A model generated the notes under the pieces. That model had not been told where the DNA came from. It saw only the letters and a list, made by a program, of their open reading frames with translations, and did not search any database. Of a stretch of 64,000 bases of DNA, positions 24,020-35,019 are shown piece by piece (positions within the stretch are counted from its first letter, which is position 1; each line of letters begins with the position of its first letter). The position numbers were made by a program, and so were the translations under genes. This DNA is from Cryptomeria japonica (lineage: Eukaryota > Streptophyta > Pinopsida > Cupressales > Cupressaceae). The DNA is taken from assembly GCF_030272615.1 (NCBI RefSeq), contig NC_081410.1:141824849-141888848 (forward strand), read 5' to 3'.

Positions 24020-24958
24020 CTATCTGTCATCTCGGTAATCTCTCTTTTCACTAGATTCTTTGTTAGGATAGTTAGAAGCCATATGTCCTATCTTATCACA
24101 ATTGAAACATTTTAAAGGTAGCTTTCCTTTATACTTACCTTTTCCTCTCGGTAGCCTTCTGGCTAATAGTGCTTCAAACTCTTCTTGCTTTCTGATTTCC
24201 TCATATAGTTTGTGTAGCTCCTCCATGTTTTTGCGAAATCTTTCACTTGCTCCACTGTGATTCCCTTCAGAGCACTTATACTTTCTATCATTGTAATCAT
24301 CAATTTCATCAATATGAAAAGAACTGAATGTAGATTCAACTTTATTTACCGATGACCCACTGTTATCAAAGTTACTTAACTCAAATGCATGTAGCTTACC
24401 AATAGTAGCATCTAAAGAAACTGGCATATTGGGTACAGACCTCAATTCATTGATTGCAGAGACTCGGATTGCATAAGCTAGTAGAAGGGTTCTTAACAAC
24501 TTACTTGTTACATCCTTTTCTTCAATAGTTCCACCTGCTCCTTTGATTTGATTAACAATCTCCTTTAGTCTTGTACTGTACTGGGTTATGTTCTCACCTT
24601 CATTCATCCTCATAGATTCAAGTTGTCCTCTTAAACTATCCACTTTTTCTCTTTGAACATGTTCATCTCCACCATATACTGATATGAGCTTAGTCCACAT
24701 TGCCTTTGCATCATTGCAGCCTTCTAGATCATTAAACTCTGAGTCAGTCAATGCAGATGTTATTTCAATCATTGCTTGAATATGTTCTTGCTTTGCCTTT
24801 ATCTCTTCCACTGTCAATGGATAGGTGCTCAGTGTGATGAAATCATTCTCCAGATAATAGACAGCATATTCTCCTATTCCTGATAGATGCAGCCTCATCC
24901 TTTTCTGCCATGTAGAGAAACTTGACTTATTCAGCTTTGGTGCATCCCTCTTATACAT
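24020..24958 (-). pseudogene. Copia gag with defective zinc knuckle
   Basis: A 312-residue frame from MYKRDAPKLNKSSFSTW. It contains the Copia gag (UBN2-type) blocks AMWTKLISVYGG and QLESMRMNEGENITQYSTRL, and ends with a nucleic-acid-binding knuckle CFNCDKIGHMASNY. The last zinc ligand is Tyr instead of Cys (TGT to TAT). Gag forms the particle and packages RNA. The start codon is chosen because it is close downstream of the primer-binding site, as usual. The frame closes before the protease, so gag and pol are now in separate frames. Confidence 0.9.
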
Positions 24959-25008
24959 CTTTGGATCTTTAACTCAAGTGCCTTTAAACTTTCCTTCCAG
25001 AGTCCAAA

Positions 25009-25020
25009 GCTCTGATACCA
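25009..25020 (-). other. Copia primer-binding site (initiator Met tRNA)
   Basis: Minus strand reads TGGTATCAGAGC, the standard complement of the initiator methionine tRNA 3' end, two bases after the 5' LTR edge. Confidence 0.93.
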
Positions 25021-25022
25021 AT

Positions 25023-25412
25023 TGATAGTTTTGATACTTAATGTAAGTACAGATCCAATAGCCAACAAGATGAGGGGGGGGTGAATCATACAAACTTAAT
25101 CATCCATAAAAACATCAGATTCAACCTCGGTAACATATATATCAGTCATGTAACCAAAACTGTCAAACATGAAATCTCAAAAGCATATGAACAATATAAA
25201 CCTCATAACACCAGATTTAACGTGGAAACCCAAATAGAGAAAAACCACTATGGGATTTCAGACCCACTAAGAAATATACTCTTCTAGAGTATGCTCAGTT
25301 AAAAGCAAATCCTGTTAAAGATTACAAACACATTGCTAGATGTGACCCGGTTAAGGGATTTCCCTCAGATCTATTAGGATCTTCACCTTGTTAGAAGTGA
25401 CCTTGTTAAAGG
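25023..25412 (-). repeat. Copia 5' LTR, distal fragment
   Basis: Aligns with 18817-19210 and then stops abruptly at AAAGG, where the Gypsy LTR begins. Confidence 0.9.
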
Positions 25413-26121
25413 TGTAGACGGAGGAAATGGATTGAATACAAGATTCAATCTTCCAGCATCCAACAATGAAGTTTTTCCTGCAAAACACACACATGCAAAT
25501 GCAAATATCTAAGCTAAAACACACATGCATGTTACATAATCCACTCCATTGCACTCCTTAAACCAAGATCTTATGTAGATAATATTGCTCTTAGAAGCAC
25601 ACACAAGAAGCTATGGTTTTTTTGGAGATTCAAGATCATTGATGCAAAGGAAGTTAAACAAAATGAAGTGCCAAGATGCTGAAGAATACAAACTGACATA
25701 AGTTCGACGCATAAAGATGACATGCTCAAATAAGAGAGAGGGGCTTGTTTAAATAGATTTTCTCTGAGCGAGTTCATGTTGTGGGATGAATATGGGATAA
25801 TGCAAAATTAGTGGTATAGGGAAGATGAGTGGTAAATGGGAAATGATAAGTTGTAGGAGGGGATATTTAAGGATTTTATTAAATAAATAGATAAATGTGT
25901 ATAAGGTGAATGCATGAAGGTGTATGCATGAATATGATATAATGTTTTTATTTAATAAATTTAATGGATAAATGGTAATATATTAATAATAATATAATAA
26001 AATATGGAAATTATGAATGATGAATTATGGAGAAATAATAGTGTAATAATTACTCACCCAATGTTAAGAGAAATTTGAAATTAAATGCAGACAAATTAAT
26101 GGAAATTTTTATGTGTCTACA
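25413..26121 (-). repeat. Gypsy 3' LTR (709 bp)
   Basis: Starts TGTAGAC at 25413 and ends GTCTACA at 26121, a perfect 7-bp terminal inverted repeat. The junction with the Copia LTR is exact at 25412/25413. Confidence 0.9.
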
Positions 26122-26135
26122 TTTTGCCCCTCTTT
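26122..26135 (-). other. Gypsy polypurine tract
   Basis: Minus strand reads AAAGAGGGGCAAAA directly before the TGTAGAC start of the 3' LTR. Confidence 0.85.
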
Positions 26136-27297
26136 GAGACAATGCAGCGTGTCGCGTTGTTTCAAAGAAAATGATCAACTGATATATGCCCCAGAGGTGT
26201 CTTGGTAAGGGTGATGATTGATTGGTTATGCCCCCTCGAGAGATTGATCGAACAGAGTGATGGAGATTGGTCTCTCGATAGATCGTGGGAGAGAAAGATT
26301 GAATGGTTGATATTGCACAAGTAATTAGATTGAGATGTGCATTTGATGGAAATGCACAGTTGATGAGGCGTAACTGAACAATTGATGGAAATTAATAGTA
26401 TAGCTAGGTTGATAAGCTGATTCAGCTGATTCAGCTGATTACGCTGATAGGGATTGATGCTAGTGCAAGATAAGGTGATCCAATGATTGATTGATTGATT
26501 GATTGACTCCAGGGGCATTGAGATTGCACGAAGCACGTTGGTTGAAAAAGAAATTAAAGATTCAAAGACATGCATCGGTTGGATAAAGTGTTTGATCGAT
26601 ATCACTACAATAAGAAGAATGAAGAAGATGATGAAAGAAATGATGAAAAAGATAGATGAAAAGGAGGATGAGAAGAGAAAAGTGATGATTATGAAGAATA
26701 ATGAGAAATAGGTTATGAAAGGTGATGAGAATTCTTGTGCTTTTTAAGTGCTTGTATCATCATCAAGCTTATTATGGCAAAAGGCAAAAAATCATTTGGA
26801 TATAAATTAGATCGAAATGAATCAGTCACACCAATTGCGAGAAAGAAAACATATCAGACAGTAAAGGAATGACTTAGTGTGTATCAAACCAATATGTCCT
26901 CAATGATCTTAAGTGATCATGTCCTAAGACATGTCGTCATATTCCTAAGGAACATCCCTCAAGCAGCAAACAAGTGAACATGCCCCATCCTCGCCTTTCT
27001 AGTCAAAGATATCCTGGAGATAAAATCTCTAGTCTCAGACATCCCGAAAAAGCTAAAAGACATGTCACCAAAAAGGAAAATAAAAAACAATAATGAGAAA
27101 ATAAGCAAACAATATGTTTCATGTTGAATGATTTTTTTAGTTCATAGTTGATGGGTGCGGGTGTATAAGTTGATCAGATGTTGTTTTGTTTTCTCAATTT
27201 AAATGTTGTCCTGTCATGAGTCCGTTGAAGTTCCAAAGTTGCATGCTTGTCCGAAGTGTTTGTGCCATTGCAATGTTTATTGCATGCTTTTAGGAGT
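26136..27297. other. Gypsy 3' untranslated region
   Basis: No supported gene. Short runs such as GATTCAGCTGATTCAGCTGA near 26418 and (GATT)n near 26484 occur. Long non-coding stretches between integrase and 3' LTR are common in Tat-like elements. Confidence 0.6.
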
Positions 27298-27568
27298 TTT
27301 ATGATTTTTAGGATTTTATGAATGTTTTAGTTTTTAGGGTTTTTTCAGGAGATTCAATAATTTTTAAGATTTTTTCAGGACATTTTATGATTTTTAAGAT
27401 TTGTTCAGGACTTTTTATGATTTTTAAGATTTTTTCAAGACATTTTATGATTTTTAAGGTTTTTTCAAGGCTTTTTAAGATTTTTAAGATTTTTTCAGGA
27501 CATTTTATGATTTTTAAGATTTTTTTCAGGACATTTTATGATTTTTAAGATATTTTTAGGACATTTTA
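27298..27568. repeat. 30-bp tandem repeat, about nine units
   Basis: Unit GGACATTTTATGATTTTTAA followed by GATTTTTTCA, with small variations. Read on the plus strand it gives a repetitive Phe/Ile frame that I do not consider a gene. It is part of the Gypsy 3' region. Confidence 0.9.
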
Positions 27569-27879
27569 GAAGATAATTCCTCCGACCGTGAGACATCAAC
27601 TATCCCAACCCATTCCTAAGTTTAAGAATATGCCCCAATGAGGGATAAGACTAGCGTAGAATGCACGAGAAGCATTGCGCGGGGTATGCAAACAATCCAC
27701 AAGCTATGGTGGGGGGGGGAAGACTACCATGGAATGGGAGAGTAGATATGGATAAGGAATTGATCAAGTAGAGTACTGAAGGAAAGAGGAGCCAAATCTT
27801 TACACATGGCGCCAGTTGCCCGGTTTTCACCATGGTACTTGCCCAAGGCGCCTGTTTGCCAAGTTTTCACCAATGGACG

Positions 27880-28018
27880 AACTTTTTTCTTTTTCTTTTT
27901 TTTTTTCTTTTTTTTCAAGATCTTTTTCTCATTTTTATTTTTTTGTATTTTTTTGAGGATCTTTTTCTCTTTTTTTTTTTTGTATTTTTTTAGGATCTTT
28001 TAAAGAAATTTTTTTTGA
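27880..28018. repeat. T-rich low-complexity tract
   Basis: Long T runs broken by AGGATCTTTTTCTC and TTGTATTTTTTT, repeated about three times. It adjoins the 3' end of the integrase frame. Confidence 0.85.
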
Positions 28019-28023
28019 AATAC

Positions 28024-29160
28024 TCAAGCATAGAATCTACGAAGGTGAATGTTATTGATTGGATCTTCAAGCGGTTCACCCTCGGGAGTTGCTAGTTGAT
28101 ATGCTCCTGATCCATACACAGTAGTGATAATATATGGACCAAGCCAATTAGGTTCAAACTTGCCTCTTTTCTCTCGATCTTGTTGGTTCTTTGGATTTTC
28201 TTTAAGGACAAGATCACCAACCTCAAATGTGTGAGATCTGACTCTGTGGTTGTAACTTCTGCACATGAGTTGTTGATATGCTCTGAGGTGATCAAAAGCA
28301 GTTTGTCTTCTTTCATCCAACAATTCTAAGTCATGCAAGCGGGAGACTTTGTAGTCTTCATCACTGATCAAGTTATGCAAAGAGACCCGTAGGGAAGGTA
28401 TCTCGACCTCAATGGGCAATTTAGCTTCAGAACCATAAACAAGGGAGTATGGAGTGGCACCTGTGGGAGTGCGGACACTCGTGTGGTAGGCCCACAAGGC
28501 AGGGTTCAATTGGATATACCAATCATGACCAGCTTCATTGACCATCTTTTTGAGGATTCTAAGGATGTTTTTGTTAGAGGCCTCAGCCTGGCCATTACCT
28601 TGAGGATAGTACGATGTGGAGAAACGGTGTTGGATATGAAATTTATCACAAAGCTCACGGACATCTTGGTTCTTAAAGGGATGACCATTATTAGTAATGA
28701 TGGAAAGGGGGACACCATACCAACATATGATGTAATTCAAAATAAAGGTGGCAATTTGTTTTCTAGTGATATGGGTAAGGGGAACAGCTTCAATCCATTT
28801 TGTGAAATATTTAGTAGCAATGATGATAAATTTGTGCCCATTGGATGAGGGTGGATGGATTTTGCCCATGAGGTCGAGTCCCCACTGACAAAAAGGCCAA
28901 GATGTAACAAGCGGTTACAATTCTTGTGCTGGTGCATGTATCAAGTCTCCATGTATTTGGCATTGCTTGCACTTTTTAACAAACTGATAAGCATCCCTCT
29001 CCATAGTAGGCCAGTAATAACCATTACACAAGAGTTTCTTAGCCAGGGTAGGACCGCTCGAATGCGCCCCACATATACCTTTGTGCACCTCTCACAAGGT
29101 AGTGTTGGCTTCATCATGCTCAAGACATCTAAGTAAGGTACCGTCAAGACCTCGATGATA
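28024..29160 (-). pseudogene. Gypsy pol: integrase, catalytic Asp lost
   Basis: Inserts element DNA into the host genome. The N-terminal zinc array is visible as HKGICGAH and CKQCQIHG (about 29020-29100). The core begins QWGLDLMGKIHPPSS, carrying the first catalytic Asp. The second catalytic Asp is replaced: the family motif with Asp-Asn-Gly reads TNNGHPF (GAT to AAT, about 28683). The Glu in YYPQGNGQAEASNK is kept. The C-terminal domain (GDLVL ... GPYIITTVYGSGAYQLATPEG) ends at 28024. A TGA at about 29097 precedes the zinc array where Arg is usual. It is therefore dead by at least two changes. Confidence 0.92.
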
Positions 29161-29193
29161 TAGGGTGTCAGCTAAAATGGCATAACGGGCGGC

Positions 29194-29793
29194 TCAACGA
29201 ATAAAAGTTTTTCGGGCTTTGTTGGATAGATCAGGAGGTAAGGTATTATCATGTAAGTAGGCATAAATATCTCCATACCACTGGGAATTAGGACCAACAA
29301 TGAGGCATATCATTTCAGTTTGTGGTACATTGTAGGCAGGCTCCAAGAGTGGTTCAACCAAGAACTCACAGTGTTCAGCATTACTTGGCATTATTACAAG
29401 GGAGGCAATTGTAGCCATTGCATCAGCTGCTCTGTTGTTGTCTCGAGGAATTTTCTCAAATGTGATTGTGGTAAAGTAAGCCTTGAAATCATCCATCATT
29501 CTCTTGTATGGCATAAGCTTTTCATCCTTTGTCTTATAGTCATCATTAACCTATCTGATCACTAACTAGGAATCACCAAGAACACGTAAATCTAAGATTT
29601 TCCATTGTACAGCCATACGGAGCCCAGAAAGTAATGCTTCATATTCTATAATATTGTTGGTACAAGGAAATTGTATTTTATAAGCCTTTGATATGCAATC
29701 CCTTTGTGGTGTGACAAAGAGAATTCCAGCGCTAGAGCCACCATGTGTGAAGGAACCATCAAAATATAAAGTCCAAAGGTTTGAAGATTCCAT
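29194..29793 (-). pseudogene. Gypsy pol: second, archaeal-like RNase H
   Basis: Reads LYFDGSFTHGGSSAGILFV, then NNIIEYEALLSGLRMA and LRVLGDS, giving the Asp, Glu and Asp of an RNase H fold of the aRNH type. Near the 3' end it continues into VPQTEMICLIVGPNSQWYGD, the linker before integrase. A stop and frame change near 29560 break it. This domain follows the ordinary RNase H, the arrangement typical of Tat-lineage Gypsy elements. Confidence 0.85.
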
Positions 29794-29817
29794 GTGAAAG
29801 ATTGATTCATCAGGTAA

Positions 29818-30441
29818 CTATGTAACAAGTGGATGATCATCTATGACAGGAGCATCAGCGAGTTGATTAGCTATAGCTTGTCCTTTGATTGATTTTCTTT
29901 CTACATACTCAATGTCAAACTCGCTAAGAATCATGACCCATTTAGCCATTCGTCCTGTAAGAGCTACTTTACTCAAAAGATATTTAAGTGGATCAATTTT
30001 TGCAATGAGCTTTGTTTGGTGTATAAGCATGTAATGTCACAGTTTCCATGAGGCAAAAACTACAGCAAGACACGCTCTCTCAATAGTACTATACTTAAGC
30101 TCATATCCCACTAGGGTACGACTGATGTAATATATTGCACGTTCTTTTCCTTCAGAGTCATGTTGAGCCAATAGTGCCCCCAGTGTTGTAGCAGTTGTAG
30201 ATATATACAGTAGTAGAGGCTTGTCATCTATTGGAGGTACTAACACTGGCGGTGACATTAGGTATTCTTTGATCTGTTGAAAATCTTGTTCACATTTGTC
30301 ATCCCAATTGAATGAAACAGTTTTATGTAGCAGGTGCTGAAATGGTTGACACTTATCTGCCAGTTGTGCTATAAATTGACGGATAGATTGGAGTTTCCCT
30401 TGTAAAGATCTCAATTGACGGATATTCCTCAGTGGTGGCAT
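29818..30441 (-). pseudogene. Gypsy pol: RNase H
   Basis: Begins FNWDDKCEQDFQQIKEYL and continues KPLLLYISTTATTLGALLAQ, AIYYISRTLVGYELKYSTIE, then MAKWVMILSEFDIEYVERKS and IKGQAIANQLAD. These are the usual Gypsy RNase H blocks. A frame change near 30035 splits it. It removes RNA from the RNA-DNA hybrid during replication. Confidence 0.9.
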
Positions 30442-30521
30442 CTCAAGTATGGCTTTTACTTTTTTAGGATCAGCTTCAATTCCCTTAGATGATACAATGT
30501 ATCCAAGGAGTTTCCTGGAGG

Positions 30522-31166
30522 TTACCCCAAAGACACATTCTTTGGATTCAATCGGACTTTATAGTTTTCCAACCTTGTAAAGATTTTATCCATGATTTCT
30601 AAATGTCCCTCTCTGGTGTAAGATTTTCCAAGCAATTCATCTACATAATCTTCCAGATATATATGCATCATGTCATGAAAGATAGTGGTCATTGCACGTT
30701 GATAAGTAGCTCCAGCATTCTTCAATCCAAAGGGCATGACATTCCAACAAAAAGTTCCCCAAGGACAAGTGAATGTTGTTTTGATCTGGTCTTTAGGAGC
30801 AATTTTGATCTGATTATAGCCCGAGAACCCATCCATGAGGGATAGCATCTCGTGTCCAGTTGTGGAATCCACTATCATGTCAATATTTGGAAGTGGGAAG
30901 TCATCTTTAGGACAAGCTTTATTTAAATCCCTAAAATCTGTGCAAACATAGACACTCCCATCAGGTTTTGAAACCGGTACCAAGTTTGAAATCCATTCAG
31001 CATAGTCGACAGGTCTTATAAAGCCAGCATCTAGCAGCTTTTGTAATTCTGCTTTTACCAATAGTACCACATGAGGATGCATTTTTCTCAATTTTTGTTT
31101 GACAGGTTTTGCCCCCTGTGGTAAAGACAAGTGATGCATAACTAAATCAGGGTCAAGTCTGGGCAT
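30522..31166 (-). pseudogene. Gypsy pol: reverse transcriptase, altered YVDD box
   Basis: Family blocks in order: MPRLDPDLVMHHL, KPVKQKLRKMHPHVVLLVKA, EWISNLVPVSKPDGSVYVC, DFRDLNKACPKDDFPLP, DGFSGYNQIKIAPKDQ and MPFGLKNAGATYQRAM. The catalytic box reads YVDELL where the family has Tyr-Val-Asp-Asp, so the second catalytic Asp is Glu (about 30641). Stops lie just upstream near 31190. The frame ends at 30522 before the RNase H linker. Confidence 0.92.
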
Positions 31167-31211
31167 GTCTACATAGGACCATGCAAAATTAACCTATCTT
31201 TCCTTGTAAAA

Positions 31212-33206
31212 CTAGATATGCTCTACTCTCTCTTCAGGGGTCAATGATTCTGCTAGATGTATAATCTTTGGTTGCTCTTTTGTGCCCAAGTTTTCTGGTA
31301 TTGTCTTTTCCACTAACATAGATGACTTTTCATGGTATAATGCTAGGGGAAGTGTGTCAAGCCTTCCATCCTCAGGCGCCTCAGAGAGGTTTTCACCTTT
31401 GGATATGTCCTTTATTTTTAATTTTTTGGGGTCTAATAGTGCCGCAAAGCAATTTTCACTAGAAGACCTATTGATATTTTCCATAATTTTGCGACTGAAA
31501 GGCTTGGCACCTTCTCCAAAGTAAGTTGCGTTGTTGAGCTCTATGGTGAATCCAGCCCTATGATCTCCAAGGGCTAAATCACTTTGTGCTCCAAGAAATT
31601 TTATGATTGCCTCATCATTTTGAAAAACATCTAATTGCGGGTCTCCCTCATGGTCCCAATCAATAAGTTGCGAGTGAACAAGAGGTAAAGGATCATGATT
31701 AGGTTCAAGGTTATGAATAGGCTCAAGGGTACAAATAGAATCATATTCATATATATCAATGAAAGCATTAGAGTCATGGATGGTACCTTCCTCATCAGTC
31801 TGTGTTGCATTAGAAGACTCCCCTACCTCACTTGAGTTACCCTTAGTACTCAAGGTCTTATCGTTCTACGTATCATACCCTAGACCAGGAACCTTACATC
31901 CACCATCAGGTTTAATCGGTTCAAGTATACCTTGTTTGTGTAAACCAAGAGGACTGTGACCATCATAGCCATATCTTTTCATTATGTTCAATCCCTTTCC
32001 ATATTGCTCAGTTGGTATTTTGACTTCAGGTTTTGCAATTTGTGCTTTCTCTGTATCTTCATCATTGTATAGCCATTTCAAGAGGTCCTCTTCTTCCATT
32101 TCATCATACAAAGCTCCCCATTTTCTAAAAATAGTAGCTTTAGAGACTATAGTAGTGGTGTCTGATGTGGTCTCAGTCATTTGTGGTTTTTCATAAGTGT
32201 GAGGGGACAAAGGTAGCTTTCCAATGTAGAGAGCACGACTCATAGAATACTCTCCTATTCTATGGTCTTTTACTTTTATTCTAATCTCAGCTTCGTTGGA
32301 TTTGGAAGTGGATGCTTTTAAGGATTCAGGATCAATGTATGCTTGGGAAGGAGGTGCTTCACGGTTACTGGGAATTATGGATTCAGTCTTAGAACTCAAA
32401 TTGTTGCAATACATAAAAGGGTTTGGATCTCCTGGTATAGTTACTTCAACACCATTGTATGGAAATTTAATACATTGATGGTAGGTAGAAGGTACAGCTT
32501 GCATTGCATGGATCCAAGGCCTTCCAAGGAGAATGTTATAGGTCAATGGGAGATCAAGGACTTGAAAAACCACATCCTTCACCACTAGTCCCACTTTGAT
32601 AGGCAATGTAACTGATCCCTTAGATGAGCGTTCCTCTTCATCATATGCCTTTATTGTAATCTTTTTCTTCAGATCAACTGCCTTTTCATCAGATCCAAGC
32701 TCTCTAATCAATTTCAGAGTACAAATATTTAGACCTGCTCCTCCATCTATCAGAACTCGCTTGATCTTAACTCTATGGACAAGGACTTCAATATGTAAAG
32801 GTGCATTATGAGGTTGTTGCATGGACAAGTCATCATTCTCGGTCAACGTGAGGGTATGAGGGGAGGCAATATGTCCCACCATAGCTTGAAATTGATCTAC
32901 ATGAAGGTCTGTAGGCACAGTAGTGGTAGTGAGCACTTTATCAAGGATGGATTTATGCTCAGGGGATAAGCGTAGCAACTGAAGTATAGAAATTTGTGCA
33001 GGCATCTTCCCTAAATGCTCTATAAGGTTGTATTGTGAAGATGGTGTAGCAAGTTTAGAATTAGATCCCTTAAGAATAAATGTGCCTCTGCGGGTGGTAA
33101 CATTGCAATTAGTTTCTTTCCCCTTTATGATAAAAGTGTTCACATGATTATCGACCTCTCTGATGTTGTTTATGGTATAGTCATATTTAGCATTGGTATA
33201 ATTCAC
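31212..33206 (-). pseudogene. Gypsy protease with G-patch-like tail and linker
   Basis: The 446-residue frame (33206-31866) carries the retropepsin motif LIDGGAGLNICTLKLI (about 32740), followed by YNILLGRPWIHAMQAVPSTY, typical of Gypsy proteases. Near its end a glycine-rich G-patch-like stretch reads GKGLNIMKRYGYDGHSPLGL (about 31930-31995). A second frame (31853-31212), acidic and of unknown role, links to the reverse transcriptase and ends SLTPEERVEHI. In the intact family protease and reverse transcriptase form one polyprotein; here stops at about 31863 and 31210 separate them. Confidence 0.85.
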
Positions 33207-33496
33207 ACTATCACCAGATTTTTGGGCCTTCCCTTTATATTGGTCATGCTTAGGGAAAGGATTTTTGAATATCTCACGATCGGAGTTACTGGAAGGAGTA
33301 TGTCCATCAACTAAAATTTTTCCCTCATCAAGAAGGTCTTGTATGACGTGTCAGAGTTTATTACAACTATTAGTCTTATGACCCTTGTGTCTATGGTAGT
33401 CGCAAAAGTGATCATCATTCCACCATGGGGGTTTAACTTGAGGGTTGTATTCCCGTATCTCTGGCAATGTGATAAGATTATTTTCAAGGAGTTCTT

Positions 33497-34790
33497 TCAA
33501 TGTTGATTCAAGTGGTTGTCCCAATGGTGTAAAATTTCATTTAGGGAAGCTTCTTTGTTTTTCTTTTCCTTTGTCTGAGGATGAACCCTTAAGGTTGTAA
33601 ACAGGTGATGATGTTTTATTATTCTTTGCATCAACAACTCCATCATTAACCACATTCTTATTCTTGGCCCAAAAGGGTGTTTTATGATTTGAACTTGATC
33701 CTTTGTATTCTTTATCATCGTTTATCTTTATAGTACCATCATCAATAAGTGTTTGTTCAATGCAGAATCCCGTGTCTATGACCTTATCAAAGGTGTCCAA
33801 ACACTTGAGGTGAAGTTCTCTTCCAATTTCCTTGTTTAAATTGTGACAAAAGAGGTCAACGAGTTGCTTATCAGGAATGTCATAAGGTGCCCTTTTGGTC
33901 AAATGTCTCTATCTTTGTAAAAATGATATGAAGGATTCTCCTTGTCTTTGTTTTGTGTTGAAGAGGTCCATCATGGTCACCTCATGTTCACAGTTGTAAG
34001 CATAGTGTGAGACAAACTTATCAGCCAATTCTTGAAAAGATTTGATAGTCGGAGGTAATCGTGAGAACCATTCCATGGCACTTCCTCCAAGACTACAAGA
34101 AAAGAGTCTCATGAGGTACGTTTCATCTACTACAAATTCTAAGGTAGCAGCACAAAATTCTCTCAAGTGATCTCTAGGGTCTCCATTTCCTCTATACTTA
34201 TCCAATTTTGGTATTTCCCAATGACTGGGAAAAGGTGGCATCAAAATACTCAGATCAAAAGGATAGGGACATATGTCCTCAATAGAAAACTTGTGTGATG
34301 ATGCCTTCTTATTCTTGAGAGTGTCTATTTCTTGTCTCAATACTCTCAATTCACTCAAAATGGGATCATTGGTATGCATAGGTCTCGATGTTTTCGTAGA
34401 TCTCTTGTATCCTGGTTGCAAGTAGAAAGGTCTATGATCTTTTATCCTCTCCTCATTGTTTGTCCTTGCAGGTCTAGACTCACTAACTCTTGGTTTGTCC
34501 TTAATTGTGAGCAATGATACATCAAAATTAGGCGGCAATTTAATTCCCTCGTCAACAAGGGCTTTGAAGTATGCTTGTGAATCACGTTTAACCACCTCTT
34601 TAAGGAGTTTAGTAAATCTATGGCTGTGAAATGCTTCGTCAATAGTGGATTGATTTATTTCTTCATCGCTTGTTTCACTAATTTCACTGGTCGCAACGCT
34701 AATGTGGTCCTCTTCATCAAAATTAATAAGGTCATCTCCATCTTGAAATAGATGATTTTGAAACATTTTGATTCTCGAGTTAGGAGACAT
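33497..34790 (-). pseudogene. Gypsy gag
   Basis: Starts MSPNSRIKMFQNHLFQDG at 34790. A Retrotrans_gag domain reads PKLDKYRGNGDPRDHLREF, SLGGSAMEWFSRLPP and MDLFNTKQRQGESFISFLQR (about 33909-34215). It continues after an in-frame TAG (about 33909; the family has Trp) with LVDLFCHNLNKEIGREL. A His/Cys motif CDYHRHKGHKTNSC follows near 33370-33410 in broken frame. Gag forms the particle and binds RNA. Confidence 0.88.
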
Positions 34791-35019
34791 AAATGATTGT
34801 TCTGATCTTTGACCTAGGACAATGTATGAGACTCTAGATGGAATGAAAAACCCTAAAATGCAAAGGGGGAACTATATGATATGAGTGAAATTGGGATGCA
34901 ACTAAGGATAACTTATCCTTGTGTCTATCCCTGTTAGCACAAGTCAAATCCTACATTGGAAATATTTTCAGACCTAGAGTATCCTTAGTCCTTGCATCAA
35001 GCATCATTCATTCTCATAT

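Larger units (their letters stand above)
25413..35019 (-). mobile_element. Gypsy (Ty3) retrotransposon, dual RNase H (Tat-like), 5' LTR deleted
   Basis: Inserted in the Copia 5' LTR. It has a 709-bp 3' LTR (25413-26121) with TGTAGAC...GTCTACA ends, a polypurine tract, a long AT-rich 3' region with tandem repeats, then integrase, a second (archaeal-like) RNase H, RNase H, reverse transcriptase, protease and gag, reading minus. The extra RNase H is a hallmark of the Tat lineage. The expected 5' LTR and primer site are absent; Copia LTR sequence resumes at about 35019-35023, so a deletion joined the Gypsy leader to the Copia LTR. Catalytic changes and stops make it inactive. Confidence 0.88.

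Noticed and set aside
27318-27548. 76-residue plus-strand ORF
   Set aside because: It only translates the 30-bp T-rich tandem repeat, antisense within the Gypsy 3' region.
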